From Croceibacterium ferulae (GTDB lineage: Bacteria > Pseudomonadota > Alphaproteobacteria > Sphingomonadales > Sphingomonadaceae): a stretch of DNA of 64,000 bases. This document shows positions 57,136-64,000 of this stretch, piece by piece; the stretch's first letter is position 1; each line of letters starts with the position of its first letter. The translations under genes and the position numbers were made by a program. The notes beneath the pieces were generated by a model that was not told the origin of the DNA, did no database searches, and saw only the letters and a program-made list of their open reading frames with translations. The DNA lies in NCBI RefSeq assembly GCF_003660445.1, contig NZ_QZVQ01000002.1, forward strand, positions 310,001-374,000, given 5' to 3'.

Positions 57136-58314
57136 ATGATCGCGGAAGACCGTGAGCGGATTGCCGGCCTTCGCGTGACGATCGTGTCGCACGCTTTCGG
57201 CTATTCCGGCGATCTGATGTATTTCGGTGAGATATTCCGCAGCTTGCGCCAGCGCTTGCCCAAGCTGCAGGTGGTTGTGGACGATCGCACCGTGTACAAG
57301 AACAGCTACGGGATCAAGCTGCTGCCCTTGATGCGCCTGCGCCGGCGCACGCTGGAGCGCAGCACGCCAGATGGCATGGCCTACGCTACGGAAGTCGCCA
57401 TTCCCGGACCGCTACTGCTGCCCCGGCTCATCAGGGAAAAAGCGGACGTGATCGTCACAATCGAGTTCACGCTGCCCGCCCTGATCGCCGTGATGGCCAC
57501 TTCGCTCCACCCGCGCCGGGGCCTCGTGCTGCTGGTGGAGTCGGACCCGGCCGCCCGCGGGGGCAGCAGCAACCCGATGGTTCGCCGGATCAAACGCTGG
57601 GCTGTGAAGCGGGCCGACGTCCTGCAGACCAACAACGAACGGGGCCGGCGCAATCTGGTGGAAGACCTCGGCGCAAACCCTGCTCGCGTACGTGTGGCGC
57701 CGTACCTCACCTCTCGTCCGCCTGGACCGGCCCAGCAGATTGTGCTGGCGCCGGGAAGGACACGGATATTGTTCGCCAACAGCATAAATGAACGGAAAGG
57801 TTTGCGGCAGTTCCTGGGCGCCTTGGCGCTCGTGCCGGCATCGTTGCGCCAGCCGATCGAACTGACAGTGATCGGCGATGGTCCCGAGCGTGCAGAACTG
57901 GAAAGGGAGGCTGCCGAACTGTCCCTCGGTCAGGTGCAGTTCTTCGGCCGCAAGGCATATGATGAGCTTGGCATCCATTATGCTGCCGCCGATATTCTGG
58001 TCATTCCCTCGCTGGCTGATTACCGTTCGCTCGCGGGTTTTGAAGGGCTGGGCTATGGTCTTGCCCTGCTGTCGTCCTGCCATGATGGCGCGACGGAGGA
58101 AACGGTGCAGGACGGGATCAATGGCTTCGTCATCGACCCCTATGATATGCCTGCCGTGGCAAGCCGGATCCTGGCACTAACGCAGGATGCCGACCTACTG
58201 CTGCGCATGCGCCAGCAGTCACTGCAGCGCTACCATGACCTGTTCTCGCTTGATGTCATCGCCGACAACCTGACGGACAGCATTGCACTGGCCGCGCGCT
58301 GTCGTCTGGGATGA
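57136..58314 (+). CDS. Glycosyltransferase family 4 protein
   Basis: 392-residue GT-B glycosyltransferase. The donor-binding half has ILFANSINERKGLRQFLGALALV, VIGDGPERAELE and the acidic segment DYRSLAGFEGLGYGLALLSS near the C-terminus. It completes the set of transferases in the fucose polysaccharide region. Convergent with the gcv operon, 51 bp between stops. Confidence 0.87.
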   Translation: MIAEDRERIAGLRVTIVSHAFGYSGDLMYFGEIFRSLRQRLPKLQVVVDDRTVYKNSYGIKLLPLMRLRRRTLERSTPDGMAYATEVAIPGPLLLPRLIREKADVIVTIEFTLPALIAVMATSLHPRRGLVLLVESDPAARGGSSNPMVRRIKRWAVKRADVLQTNNERGRRNLVEDLGANPARVRVAPYLTSRPPGPAQQIVLAPGRTRILFANSINERKGLRQFLGALALVPASLRQPIELTVIGDGPERAELEREAAELSLGQVQFFGRKAYDELGIHYAAADILVIPSLADYRSLAGFEGLGYGLALLSSCHDGATEETVQDGINGFVIDPYDMPAVASRILALTQDADLLLRMRQQSLQRYHDLFSLDVIADNLTDSIALAARCRLG

Positions 58315-58322
58315 AGCGTTGC

Positions 58323-58357
58323 GGCACGGGCAGGCTGCGTCCAGACCTGCCTGTGCC
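58323..58357. terminator. Bidirectional hairpin between the glycosyltransferase and gcvPB
   Basis: GGCACGGGCAGG and CCTGCCTGTGCC pair over 12 positions (one G-U) around an 11-nt loop, centred between convergent stops at 58314 and 58366. Confidence 0.6.
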
Positions 58358-58365
58358 ACCCAGAC

Positions 58366-59925
58366 CTATGCTGCCGGCTCACGCCAGACGAGCCGCGGCT
58401 TGCGGGCAGCGGCAGTCTCGTCGACGCGGCGGCGGGGAGCCAGCATCGGCGCGGCGCCCAGATTCTCGTCACCCGCATTCGCCCGTTCGGCAATGGCCCG
58501 CATCGATGCGATGAACTGGTCGAGCGACGCCTTGCTCTCGCATTCGGTCGGTTCCACCAGCATGGCCCCATGCACCACCAAGGGGAAGTACATGGTCATC
58601 GGGTGGAATCCCTCGTCGATCAGCGCCTTGGCGACGTCCAGAGTGCTGACACTCTTGGCAAAGCGCGCATCACTGAACAAAGCTTCATGCATGCAAGGGC
58701 CGCTGGCTGCAAAGGGCGCGTCCAGCAGGTCTTCCAGACTGCGCAGCATGTAATTGGCGTTGAGCACCGCATCTTCCGCCACCTGCCGCAGACCATCCGC
58801 CCCGTGGCTGAGGATATAGGCAAGCGCGCGGGTGAACATTCCCATCTGGCCGTGGAACGCGCTCATCCGGCCGAAGGATTGCGGGTGCCGGTCACCGGCG
58901 GTTTCCTCTTCGACCAGCGTGATGTGCCCATCCGCCTGCCGTTCGGTGAAAGGCAGCGGAGCATAGGGGCTGAGCGCTTCCGACAGGACCACAGGGCCGG
59001 AGCCCGGTCCGCCGCCGCCATGCGGGGTGGAGAAGGTCTTGTGCAGGTTGATGTGCATGGCGTCGATGCCAAGGTCGCCCGGGCGCACCCGGCCGACGAT
59101 GGCGTTGAAATTGGCACCATCGCAGTAGACGTAGCCGCCGGCCGCATGGACCGCGTCCGAGATCGCCTTCATGTCGCGTTCGAACAGGCCGCAGGTGTTG
59201 GGATTGGTGATCATCACCCCGGCCACGTCCGGCCCCAGCCGACCGGTCAGCGCCGCCAGATCGACCCGGCCGTTTGCGTCGGCCGGAATGCCCTCCACTG
59301 TGAAACCGGCAAATGCCGCCGTCGCCGGGTTGGTGCCATGGGCGCTTTCGGGCACCAGGATCACCCGGCGGTCCTCCCCTCGTGCCTGCAGCGCGGCCTT
59401 GATGCACAGGATGCCGCAGAGTTCGCCATGTGCGCCGGCCTTGGGCGTCATGGCGACGCTGTGCATGCCGGTCAGTTCGATCAGCCACACGGCCAGTTCG
59501 TCAATCACACCCAGCGCACCCTGCACCGTATCTACCGGCTGCAGCGGATGCACGTCGGCGAAGCCGGGCATCCGCGCGACCTTCTCGTTCAGCCGCGGAT
59601 TGTGCTTCATGGTGCACGAGCCGAGCGGGAAGATCCCGCAATCGATGGCGTAGTTCTGCCGGCTGAGACGGGTGTAGTGCCGCACCGTCTCCGGCTCGGA
59701 CAGACCCGGCAGGCCGATCGCGCTGGTGCGGGCATGCTTGCCCAGGCGGCTGGGGCCATCGGCGGCAGGTTCCGGCAGGTCGATGCCGGTCGTTTCCGTC
59801 GTGCCGATCTCGAAGATCAGCGGCTCTTCCAGCATCAGTCCGCGATTGCCGCTGACCGTGCTGAAGTCGTCACCTGCCGGGACCGGGGTGCCGGGCTTCC
59901 ACCCGCTGGCGTTCAACACGTTCAT
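58366..59925 (-). CDS. gcvPB: Glycine dehydrogenase (decarboxylating) subunit 2
   Basis: C-terminal half of the P protein of the glycine cleavage system, as a separate subunit. 519 residues with the PLP lysine in [19 protein letters not shown] and [19 protein letters not shown]. Overlaps gcvPA by ATGA (59922-59925). With GcvPA it decarboxylates glycine and loads aminomethyl on GcvH. Confidence 0.96.
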   Translation of the reverse strand: MNVLNASGWKPGTPVPAGDDFSTVSGNRGLMLEEPLIFEIGTTETTGIDLPEPAADGPSRLGKHARTSAIGLPGLSEPETVRHYTRLSRQNYAIDCGIFPLGSCTMKHNPRLNEKVARMPGFADVHPLQPVDTVQGALGVIDELAVWLIELTGMHSVAMTPKAGAHGELCGILCIKAALQARGEDRRVILVPESAHGTNPATAAFAGFTVEGIPADANGRVDLAALTGRLGPDVAGVMITNPNTCGLFERDMKAISDAVHAAGGYVYCDGANFNAIVGRVRPGDLGIDAMHINLHKTFSTPHGGGGPGSGPVVLSEALSPYAPLPFTERQADGHITLVEEETAGDRHPQSFGRMSAFHGQMGMFTRALAYILSHGADGLRQVAEDAVLNANYMLRSLEDLLDAPFAASGPCMHEALFSDARFAKSVSTLDVAKALIDEGFHPMTMYFPLVVHGAMLVEPTECESKASLDQFIASMRAIAERANAGDENLGAAPMLAPRRRVDETAAARKPRLVWREPAA

Positions 59926-61280
59926 GCGAGCACTCCTTCTAGCCCGGCGACCAGGGCGTCGATATCCTCGGGCGTGACGGTCTCTGTCACCGCGATCAGC
60001 AGCGCATCCGCCAGCCCGGCATCCTGCGGGTAGAGCCGGCCGAGCGACACACCGGCGAGCACGCCCTGAGCCGCCAGGTCGCGCACCACCTGGCGGGCAT
60101 CGCGGCCGATGCGGATAGTGAACTCGTTGAAGAAGCTGTCATTGACCAGCTCCACACTCGGGATCGCGGCCAAGCGATCCGCTACCTCACAGGCCAGCCG
60201 ATGGTTCTCTGCCGCCAGGGCCCGCAGGCCCTTCTCGCCCAGCAGCGTGACATGGACGGAGAACGCCAGCGCACACAGGCCCGAATTGGTGCAGATGTTG
60301 CTGGTCGCCTTCTCCCGCCGGATATGCTGTTCGCGGGTGGACAGGGTCAGCACGAAGCTGCGCCGGCCCGCGGCGTCCACCGTCTCGCCGCACAGGCGCC
60401 CAGGCATCTGGCGGACATATTTGTCGCGCGTGGCGAACAGGCCCAGATAGGGGCCGCCGAACTGCAGCCCGACGCCGAGCGACTGCCCTTCCCCGACCAC
60501 GATGTCCGCGCCGAGCTCTCCCGGGCTGGCGATCGCACCCAGCGCGACCGGCTCCGTCACGACGGCGATCAGCAGCGCACCTTGCGCCTGTGCCGCTGCG
60601 GCGATTGCAGCAAGGTCAGGCAAGCGGCCAAGGATGTCGGGATATTGCACCACGACGCAGCTGGTTTCGCCGTTGATCTGGCCAATCAGGGCATCCTCCC
60701 CGCAATCGGCCGACAACGCCGGTGGCGCATATTCGATCACGTCGCCGGTGAAGCGGGCCATGGTCTGGATCGTCGAAACGTAATGCGGGTGCAGGCCGTC
60801 ATGGATCAGCACGCGCGCGCGCTTCGTGATCCGGCGCGCCATCACCACCGCCTCCCATGCCGCGGTGGAGCCATCGTACATGGAGGCGTTCGCGACATCG
60901 CAGCCCACCAGACGCGCCACCTGGGTCTGGAACTCGAACAGCATCTGCAGCGTGCCCTGCGCGATTTCCGGCTGGTAGGGCGTGTAGGCGGTCAGGAACT
61001 CGCCGCGCTGGATCAGATGGTCGACGCTGGCCGGCACATGGTGGCGATAGGCCCCCGCCCCCAGGAAGAACGGCGCGTCTGCCGCCGACAGATTCTGTGC
61101 GGACAGTCGCCGCATGTGGCGTTCGACCGACTGTTCGCTGGCATGCAGCGGCAGGCCTTCGATCGGCCCATACAGATGGGCACTTTCGGGCACATCGGCG
61201 AACAGGACATCCACGGATGGCGCACCGATCACGTCCAGCATGGCTGCGCGATCGGCATCGGTCAGGGGGAGGTAGCGCAT
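59922..61280 (-). CDS. gcvPA: Glycine dehydrogenase (decarboxylating) subunit 1
   Basis: N-terminal half of the split P protein, 452 residues starting [15 protein letters not shown]. Readable are [37 protein letters not shown] and [13 protein letters not shown]. Lies 28 bp after gcvH. In many Proteobacteria subunits 1 and 2 are fused as GcvP; here they are separate but coupled. Confidence 0.96.
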   Translation of the reverse strand: MRYLPLTDADRAAMLDVIGAPSVDVLFADVPESAHLYGPIEGLPLHASEQSVERHMRRLSAQNLSAADAPFFLGAGAYRHHVPASVDHLIQRGEFLTAYTPYQPEIAQGTLQMLFEFQTQVARLVGCDVANASMYDGSTAAWEAVVMARRITKRARVLIHDGLHPHYVSTIQTMARFTGDVIEYAPPALSADCGEDALIGQINGETSCVVVQYPDILGRLPDLAAIAAAAQAQGALLIAVVTEPVALGAIASPGELGADIVVGEGQSLGVGLQFGGPYLGLFATRDKYVRQMPGRLCGETVDAAGRRSFVLTLSTREQHIRREKATSNICTNSGLCALAFSVHVTLLGEKGLRALAAENHRLACEVADRLAAIPSVELVNDSFFNEFTIRIGRDARQVVRDLAAQGVLAGVSLGRLYPQDAGLADALLIAVTETVTPEDIDALVAGLEGVLA

Positions 61281-61308
61281 GGTGTCTCGTGCTTTCCGTC
61301 CGGCTGGC

Positions 61309-61683
61309 TCAGTCGAGCCCGGCCACGTATTCCTTGTAAGCGGCATCGTCCATCAGACCGTCCAGTTCGGCCGGGTCCGCGATGGTCAGGCGGAAGAACC
61401 ACCCTTCGCCTTCCGCATCGGAATTCACCAGGGAGGGATCCTCTTCCAGCGTGCCGTTGCTCTCCGTCACGGTACCGCTGACGGGGGAGTAGACGTCCGA
61501 AGCAGCCTTGACCGATTCGACCACGCCGGCTTCCTTGCCCTTCAGCAGTTCGGTTCCGGCGGCCGGCACTTCCACGAAGACCAGATCGCCCAGCTGACTC
61601 TGCGCATGGTCGGTGATGCCGATCGTGGCGCTGTCGCCATCGACTTCGATCCATTCATGTTCGGTGGTGAAGTAACGTGCCAT
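61309..61683 (-). CDS. gcvH: Glycine cleavage system H protein
   Basis: 124-residue lipoyl carrier that moves the aminomethyl group between P and T proteins. The lipoylated Lys is in ESVKAASD (about K59). The ATG at 61683 overlaps the gcvT stop by one base (TGATG). Confidence 0.97.
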   Translation of the reverse strand: MARYFTTEHEWIEVDGDSATIGITDHAQSQLGDLVFVEVPAAGTELLKGKEAGVVESVKAASDVYSPVSGTVTESNGTLEEDPSLVNSDAEGEGWFFRLTIADPAELDGLMDDAAYKEYVAGLD

Positions 61684-62822
61684 CAAGCCTCTCCTTTGCG
61701 ATGGTAACGATGGGGAACGAAGGGCGGCCGCACCACCGTGGCGGGCAGGCGCTTGCCGCGGACTTCGGCAAACAGCGCCGTGCCGGGCGCGATATGGGCC
61801 GTGTCGACGAAAGCCAGCGCGATCGGATGGCCCAGCGTGGGGGAGAAACCGCCGGAGGTGACCCGGCCGACCTGCTCTTCGCCGGCGAATACCAGGCTGC
61901 CCTCGCGGGCGGCCATGCGCCCTTCCAGCACCAGGCCCACGCGGCGCATCGGCGCACCGTCGCGCAGCAGCGCGGTGATGCGCGCGGCACCCGGGAAGCC
62001 GCCATCAGCCCGGCGCGCCTTGGTGATGGCGAAGGCGAGGCCCGCCATGACCGGATCGGTTTCGGTGTCGAGGTCATGGCCATACAGCGGCAGACCTGCC
62101 TCCAGCCGCAAGGAGTCGCGCGCGCCGAGGCCGATCGGTCGCACCTCATCCTCTGCCATCAGGCGATCAGCCAGCGTGACGGCATCGACGGCCGGGAGCG
62201 ACAGCTCGAACCCGTCCTCCCCGGTATAGCCCGAGCGGAAGATGCGGACCGGCACCTCGCCCAGCATGCGGCTGGTCGCTTCCATGAAGCCGAGTTCGGT
62301 AGCGATGCCGGGGAACAGGCGGTCGAGCACAAGGGCGGCCTCCGGTCCCTGCAGCGCCAGCAGCGCCAGATCGGGCAGCGGCGTAAGCGCCACCTCTGCG
62401 GGCAGCCGCGCCTGCAGATGGGCGATGTCGCCGACCTTGGTCGCGCCGTTGACGACCAGGAAATAGGTCGGCTCACCTTCCGTGATGTTGGTGACGATCA
62501 AATCGTCGATCACGCCGCCCTTGTCGTTCAGCAGCAGCGAATAGCGCATCCGCCCCGGCGCCAGCGCCTGCAGGTCCGCCGGCAGCAATGCTTCCAGCGC
62601 GGCGGCAGCGCCGGCACCGGAGACAGTGAGCTGCCCCATATGGCTGACGTCGAACAGGCCGGCATGGCTGCGCGTCCATTCATGTTCGGCGATGATGCCG
62701 TCCGGATACTGGATCGGCATGGCATAGCCGGCAAACGGCACCATCCTGGCACCGGCCGCACGGTGCCAGGCATCCAGCGGCAGGGTGGCAGGGGGGTGGT
62801 CGATCGTGGGGCGGTCAGTCAT
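61683..62822 (-). CDS. gcvT: Aminomethyltransferase (glycine cleavage T protein)
   Basis: 379 residues; transfers the methylene from GcvH-bound aminomethyl to tetrahydrofolate, releasing ammonia. Family segments: [27 protein letters not shown], and [13 protein letters not shown]. The ATG at 62822 gives MTDRPTIDH. First of gcvT-H-PA-PB. The start lies 5 bases before the stop of an overlapping 68-codon frame. Confidence 0.96.
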   Translation of the reverse strand: MTDRPTIDHPPATLPLDAWHRAAGARMVPFAGYAMPIQYPDGIIAEHEWTRSHAGLFDVSHMGQLTVSGAGAAAALEALLPADLQALAPGRMRYSLLLNDKGGVIDDLIVTNITEGEPTYFLVVNGATKVGDIAHLQARLPAEVALTPLPDLALLALQGPEAALVLDRLFPGIATELGFMEATSRMLGEVPVRIFRSGYTGEDGFELSLPAVDAVTLADRLMAEDEVRPIGLGARDSLRLEAGLPLYGHDLDTETDPVMAGLAFAITKARRADGGFPGAARITALLRDGAPMRRVGLVLEGRMAAREGSLVFAGEEQVGRVTSGGFSPTLGHPIALAFVDTAHIAPGTALFAEVRGKRLPATVVRPPFVPHRYHRKGEA

Positions 62823-63021
62823 GCTCAGGCAGGCTCCGGTAATGGTCCAGCCAGCTCGGCCTGAAGCTGGCAGGTGACGGTTTGCGGTGAAGAGGTCCGG
62901 CGGGCAAGCGGGCATGCAACGGCGGCAACAGAACATCGCGACCAGCGTGGTCTGCGTCACGCCGGAGACCAGCACCACGCCGATCGAGCAAGCCCGCGCC
63001 GTTCAGAAACAGGCGACCCAT
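62815..63021 (-). CDS. Possible 68-residue leader ORF upstream of gcvT
   Basis: ATG at 63021 has AAGGG five to six bases before it and the frame ends at 62815-62817, overlapping the gcvT start. The peptide (MGRLFLNGAGLLDRRGAGL...) is Arg-rich and looks like nothing I recognise. It might be a translated leader that couples to gcvT, or simply open frame in GC-rich DNA. Confidence 0.25.
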   Translation of the reverse strand: MGRLFLNGAGLLDRRGAGLRRDADHAGRDVLLPPLHARLPAGPLHRKPSPASFRPSWLDHYRSLPEHD

Positions 63022-63159
63022 GAACCCTTTTTCTTGTTGATCCGGCGCGGCCGGCTTTCGCCGCCGGAACGCGTTACCATTCCCGCTCTTGCAAATCTTG
63101 GGAAAAACGGCACTTATTTGCCTGCACTTTGACGGTTTATGCGGCAACGGGGGATTGTT
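62823..63159. other. Divergent region between gcvT and the Lrp gene
   Basis: 337 bp without a confidently assigned gene. The part near 63070-63140 is AT-richer and likely holds the promoters. I looked for the glycine riboswitch cores (such as CCGAAGG and CUCAGGC-AAA blocks) on both strands and did not find them. Confidence 0.5.
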
Positions 63160-63657
63160 ATGGCAAAAAGCGTGCGTGAAGCGCTTGACCGCACGGATTT
63201 TCGAGTCCTGCGCGCCCTGGTTGATGATGGGCGTGCTGCCGATGTCACCTTGGGGGAAACCGTTAACCTCTCCAGCACCGCGGTGGCCCGCCGGCGCAAG
63301 CTGCTGGAGGAAAAGGGCGTGGTTACCGGATATTCGGCCGTTATAAATCAGCAGAAGTTGGGTTATGCGATCACCGTGCTGGTGATGATCGAGCTGAGCA
63401 GCCAGTCGGAAAACAAGCTGATGGAGTTCGAGGAGGCGGTGATGTCCTGTCCCTCCATGTCGTTCTGCTCGTTCATCTCCGGCGAAAACGACTTCATGAT
63501 GCTGATCAACGTCCGTTCCTTCGACCACTACGATCTGGTCTATCGCAAGGAGCTGTCGAACTTGCCCCATGTCGCAAGAATCCGCTCCAGCTTCCTGCTG
63601 CGGGAAGTCGCTCGGCGCCGGGTGGCGCCAGCCGTGCTGGACGAACTGGAAGGCTGA
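63160..63657 (+). CDS. Lrp/AsnC-family transcriptional regulator
   Basis: 165 residues: N-terminal winged helix-turn-helix (FRVLRALVDDGRAADVTLGETVNLSSTAVARRRKLLEEKGVV) and a C-terminal RAM/ACT-like ligand domain (ITVLVMIELSSQSENKLMEFEEAV; DFMMLINVRSFDHYD). The ATG at 63160 has GGGGGA six bases upstream. Divergent from the gcv operon, so glycine- or amino-acid-responsive control of gcv is likely (inference). Confidence 0.9.
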   Translation: MAKSVREALDRTDFRVLRALVDDGRAADVTLGETVNLSSTAVARRRKLLEEKGVVTGYSAVINQQKLGYAITVLVMIELSSQSENKLMEFEEAVMSCPSMSFCSFISGENDFMMLINVRSFDHYDLVYRKELSNLPHVARIRSSFLLREVARRRVAPAVLDELEG

Positions 63658-63752
63658 GCGCCAGGGCGGCAAGACGAACCTTTCCGGGTGCAATGTCCTG
63701 AAGGCACCGCTTCCGCACAGGTGCGGCGACACCAGGTCGGGCCCTCGTGCGG

Positions 63753-64000
63753 TCAGGCCCGCGCCTCCCGCCGGGCGGCCTTGCGTGCATGCCGGCGGGC
63801 TTTGCGCTGTTCGGTCTTGTGCAGCCACTGCTCCATCGACATGCCGCCTTCCGCCAGATCGGCCAGCACGGCGCCGCGCTGCCCCATCGGCTTCGGCTCG
63901 CCCGCGGTGGTGTCCACTGTGGTCTGCCGCTCCAGTTCCGCATTCAGCAGCGCGCCGGCCAGGATGCCGTAAGTCGACAGGAACAGCCACATCAGGAAGA
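63753..64000 (-). CDS. YihY/BrkB-family membrane protein, C-terminal part
   Basis: About 82 residues remain, open to the window edge. FLMWLFLSTYGILAGALLNAELERQT followed by GEPKPMGQRGAVLAD is the C-terminal end of YihY/virulence factor BrkB proteins (last transmembrane helix and cytosolic tail). The charged tail (KARRHARKAARREARA) is cytosolic. The role of the family is unsettled. Confidence 0.85.
   Translation of the reverse strand, partial: FLMWLFLSTYGILAGALLNAELERQTTVDTTAGEPKPMGQRGAVLADLAEGGMSMEQWLHKTEQRKARRHARKAARREARA

Noticed and set aside
62823-63159. Glycine riboswitch upstream of gcvT
   Set aside because: Checked both strands for the conserved aptamer blocks and found none; only generic GC-rich sequence.

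Overview
The window is a GC-rich (mid to high 60s percent by eye), densely packed alphaproteobacterial chromosome segment. Gene content and gene order point to the Sphingomonadales, most likely an Erythrobacteraceae-like bacterium: hemC-hemD-Mic60-like cluster next to tsaD-gpsA, serC-serA with a structured leader, the four-gene Anbu operon, and a split glycine decarboxylase. This placement is inference from gene content and order. I see no rRNA, integrase, transposase, CRISPR array or plasmid function. One tRNA (Val, anticodon TAC) is present.

Layout. 1-8.0 kb: partial argH, a TlpA-like thioredoxin, a DUF4142 lipoprotein, tRNA-Val, then purA, hisZ and the serC-serA operon, all on the minus strand. 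8.0-15.4 kb: an extensin-like lipoprotein, then a small carbohydrate locus (BNR-4 propeller enzyme and GH105 on minus, a large exported GH2 beta-galactosidase on plus) and a LuxR-type regulator with an aspartate-less receiver. 15.6-20.5 kb: ATP-grasp, alpha-E, transglutaminase and Anbu protease in one minus-strand operon, preceded by an alpha/beta hydrolase. 20.6-38.5 kb: housekeeping and envelope genes: uvrB, a cytochrome c, a second hydrolase, a DsbD-like reductase, a UbiH-type hydroxylase, Mic60-like/hemD/hemC, tsaD-gpsA-flippase, a membrane-anchored helix-hairpin-helix protein, a single-domain response regulator, a proline-rich TonB-like protein, a PAP2 phosphatase and an OpgC-like acyltransferase. 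38.5-47.2 kb: an FdhF/YdeP molybdoenzyme, a complete type I secretion system (TolC, ABC, HlyD) and the molybdenum-cofactor helpers MobA-like and XdhC.

47.3-58.3 kb is a surface-polysaccharide region: a DUF115-like protein, gmd and fcl (GDP-L-fucose synthesis), two or three glycosyltransferases and a Wzx-type flippase. An in-frame TAG interrupts the flippase gene. Embedded on the opposite strand is a two-gene unit encoding a 758-residue tail-spike/beta-helix-like protein and a 151-residue partner, neither with an obvious signal peptide. 58.3-64 kb holds the glycine cleavage operon gcvT-gcvH-gcvPA-gcvPB, a divergent Lrp-family regulator and the C-terminal end of a YihY/BrkB membrane protein.

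The most distinctive items are: the tail-spike-like pair inside the fucose polysaccharide cluster, next to the broken flippase; the Anbu operon; the serC leader with tandem hairpins that bury the ribosome binding site; the BNR-4/GH105/GH2 set without a TonB receptor; and a perfect 7-2-7 inverted repeat beside the pseudo-receiver LuxR regulator. All functional statements come from reading the sequence and recalling family features. No database search was run.
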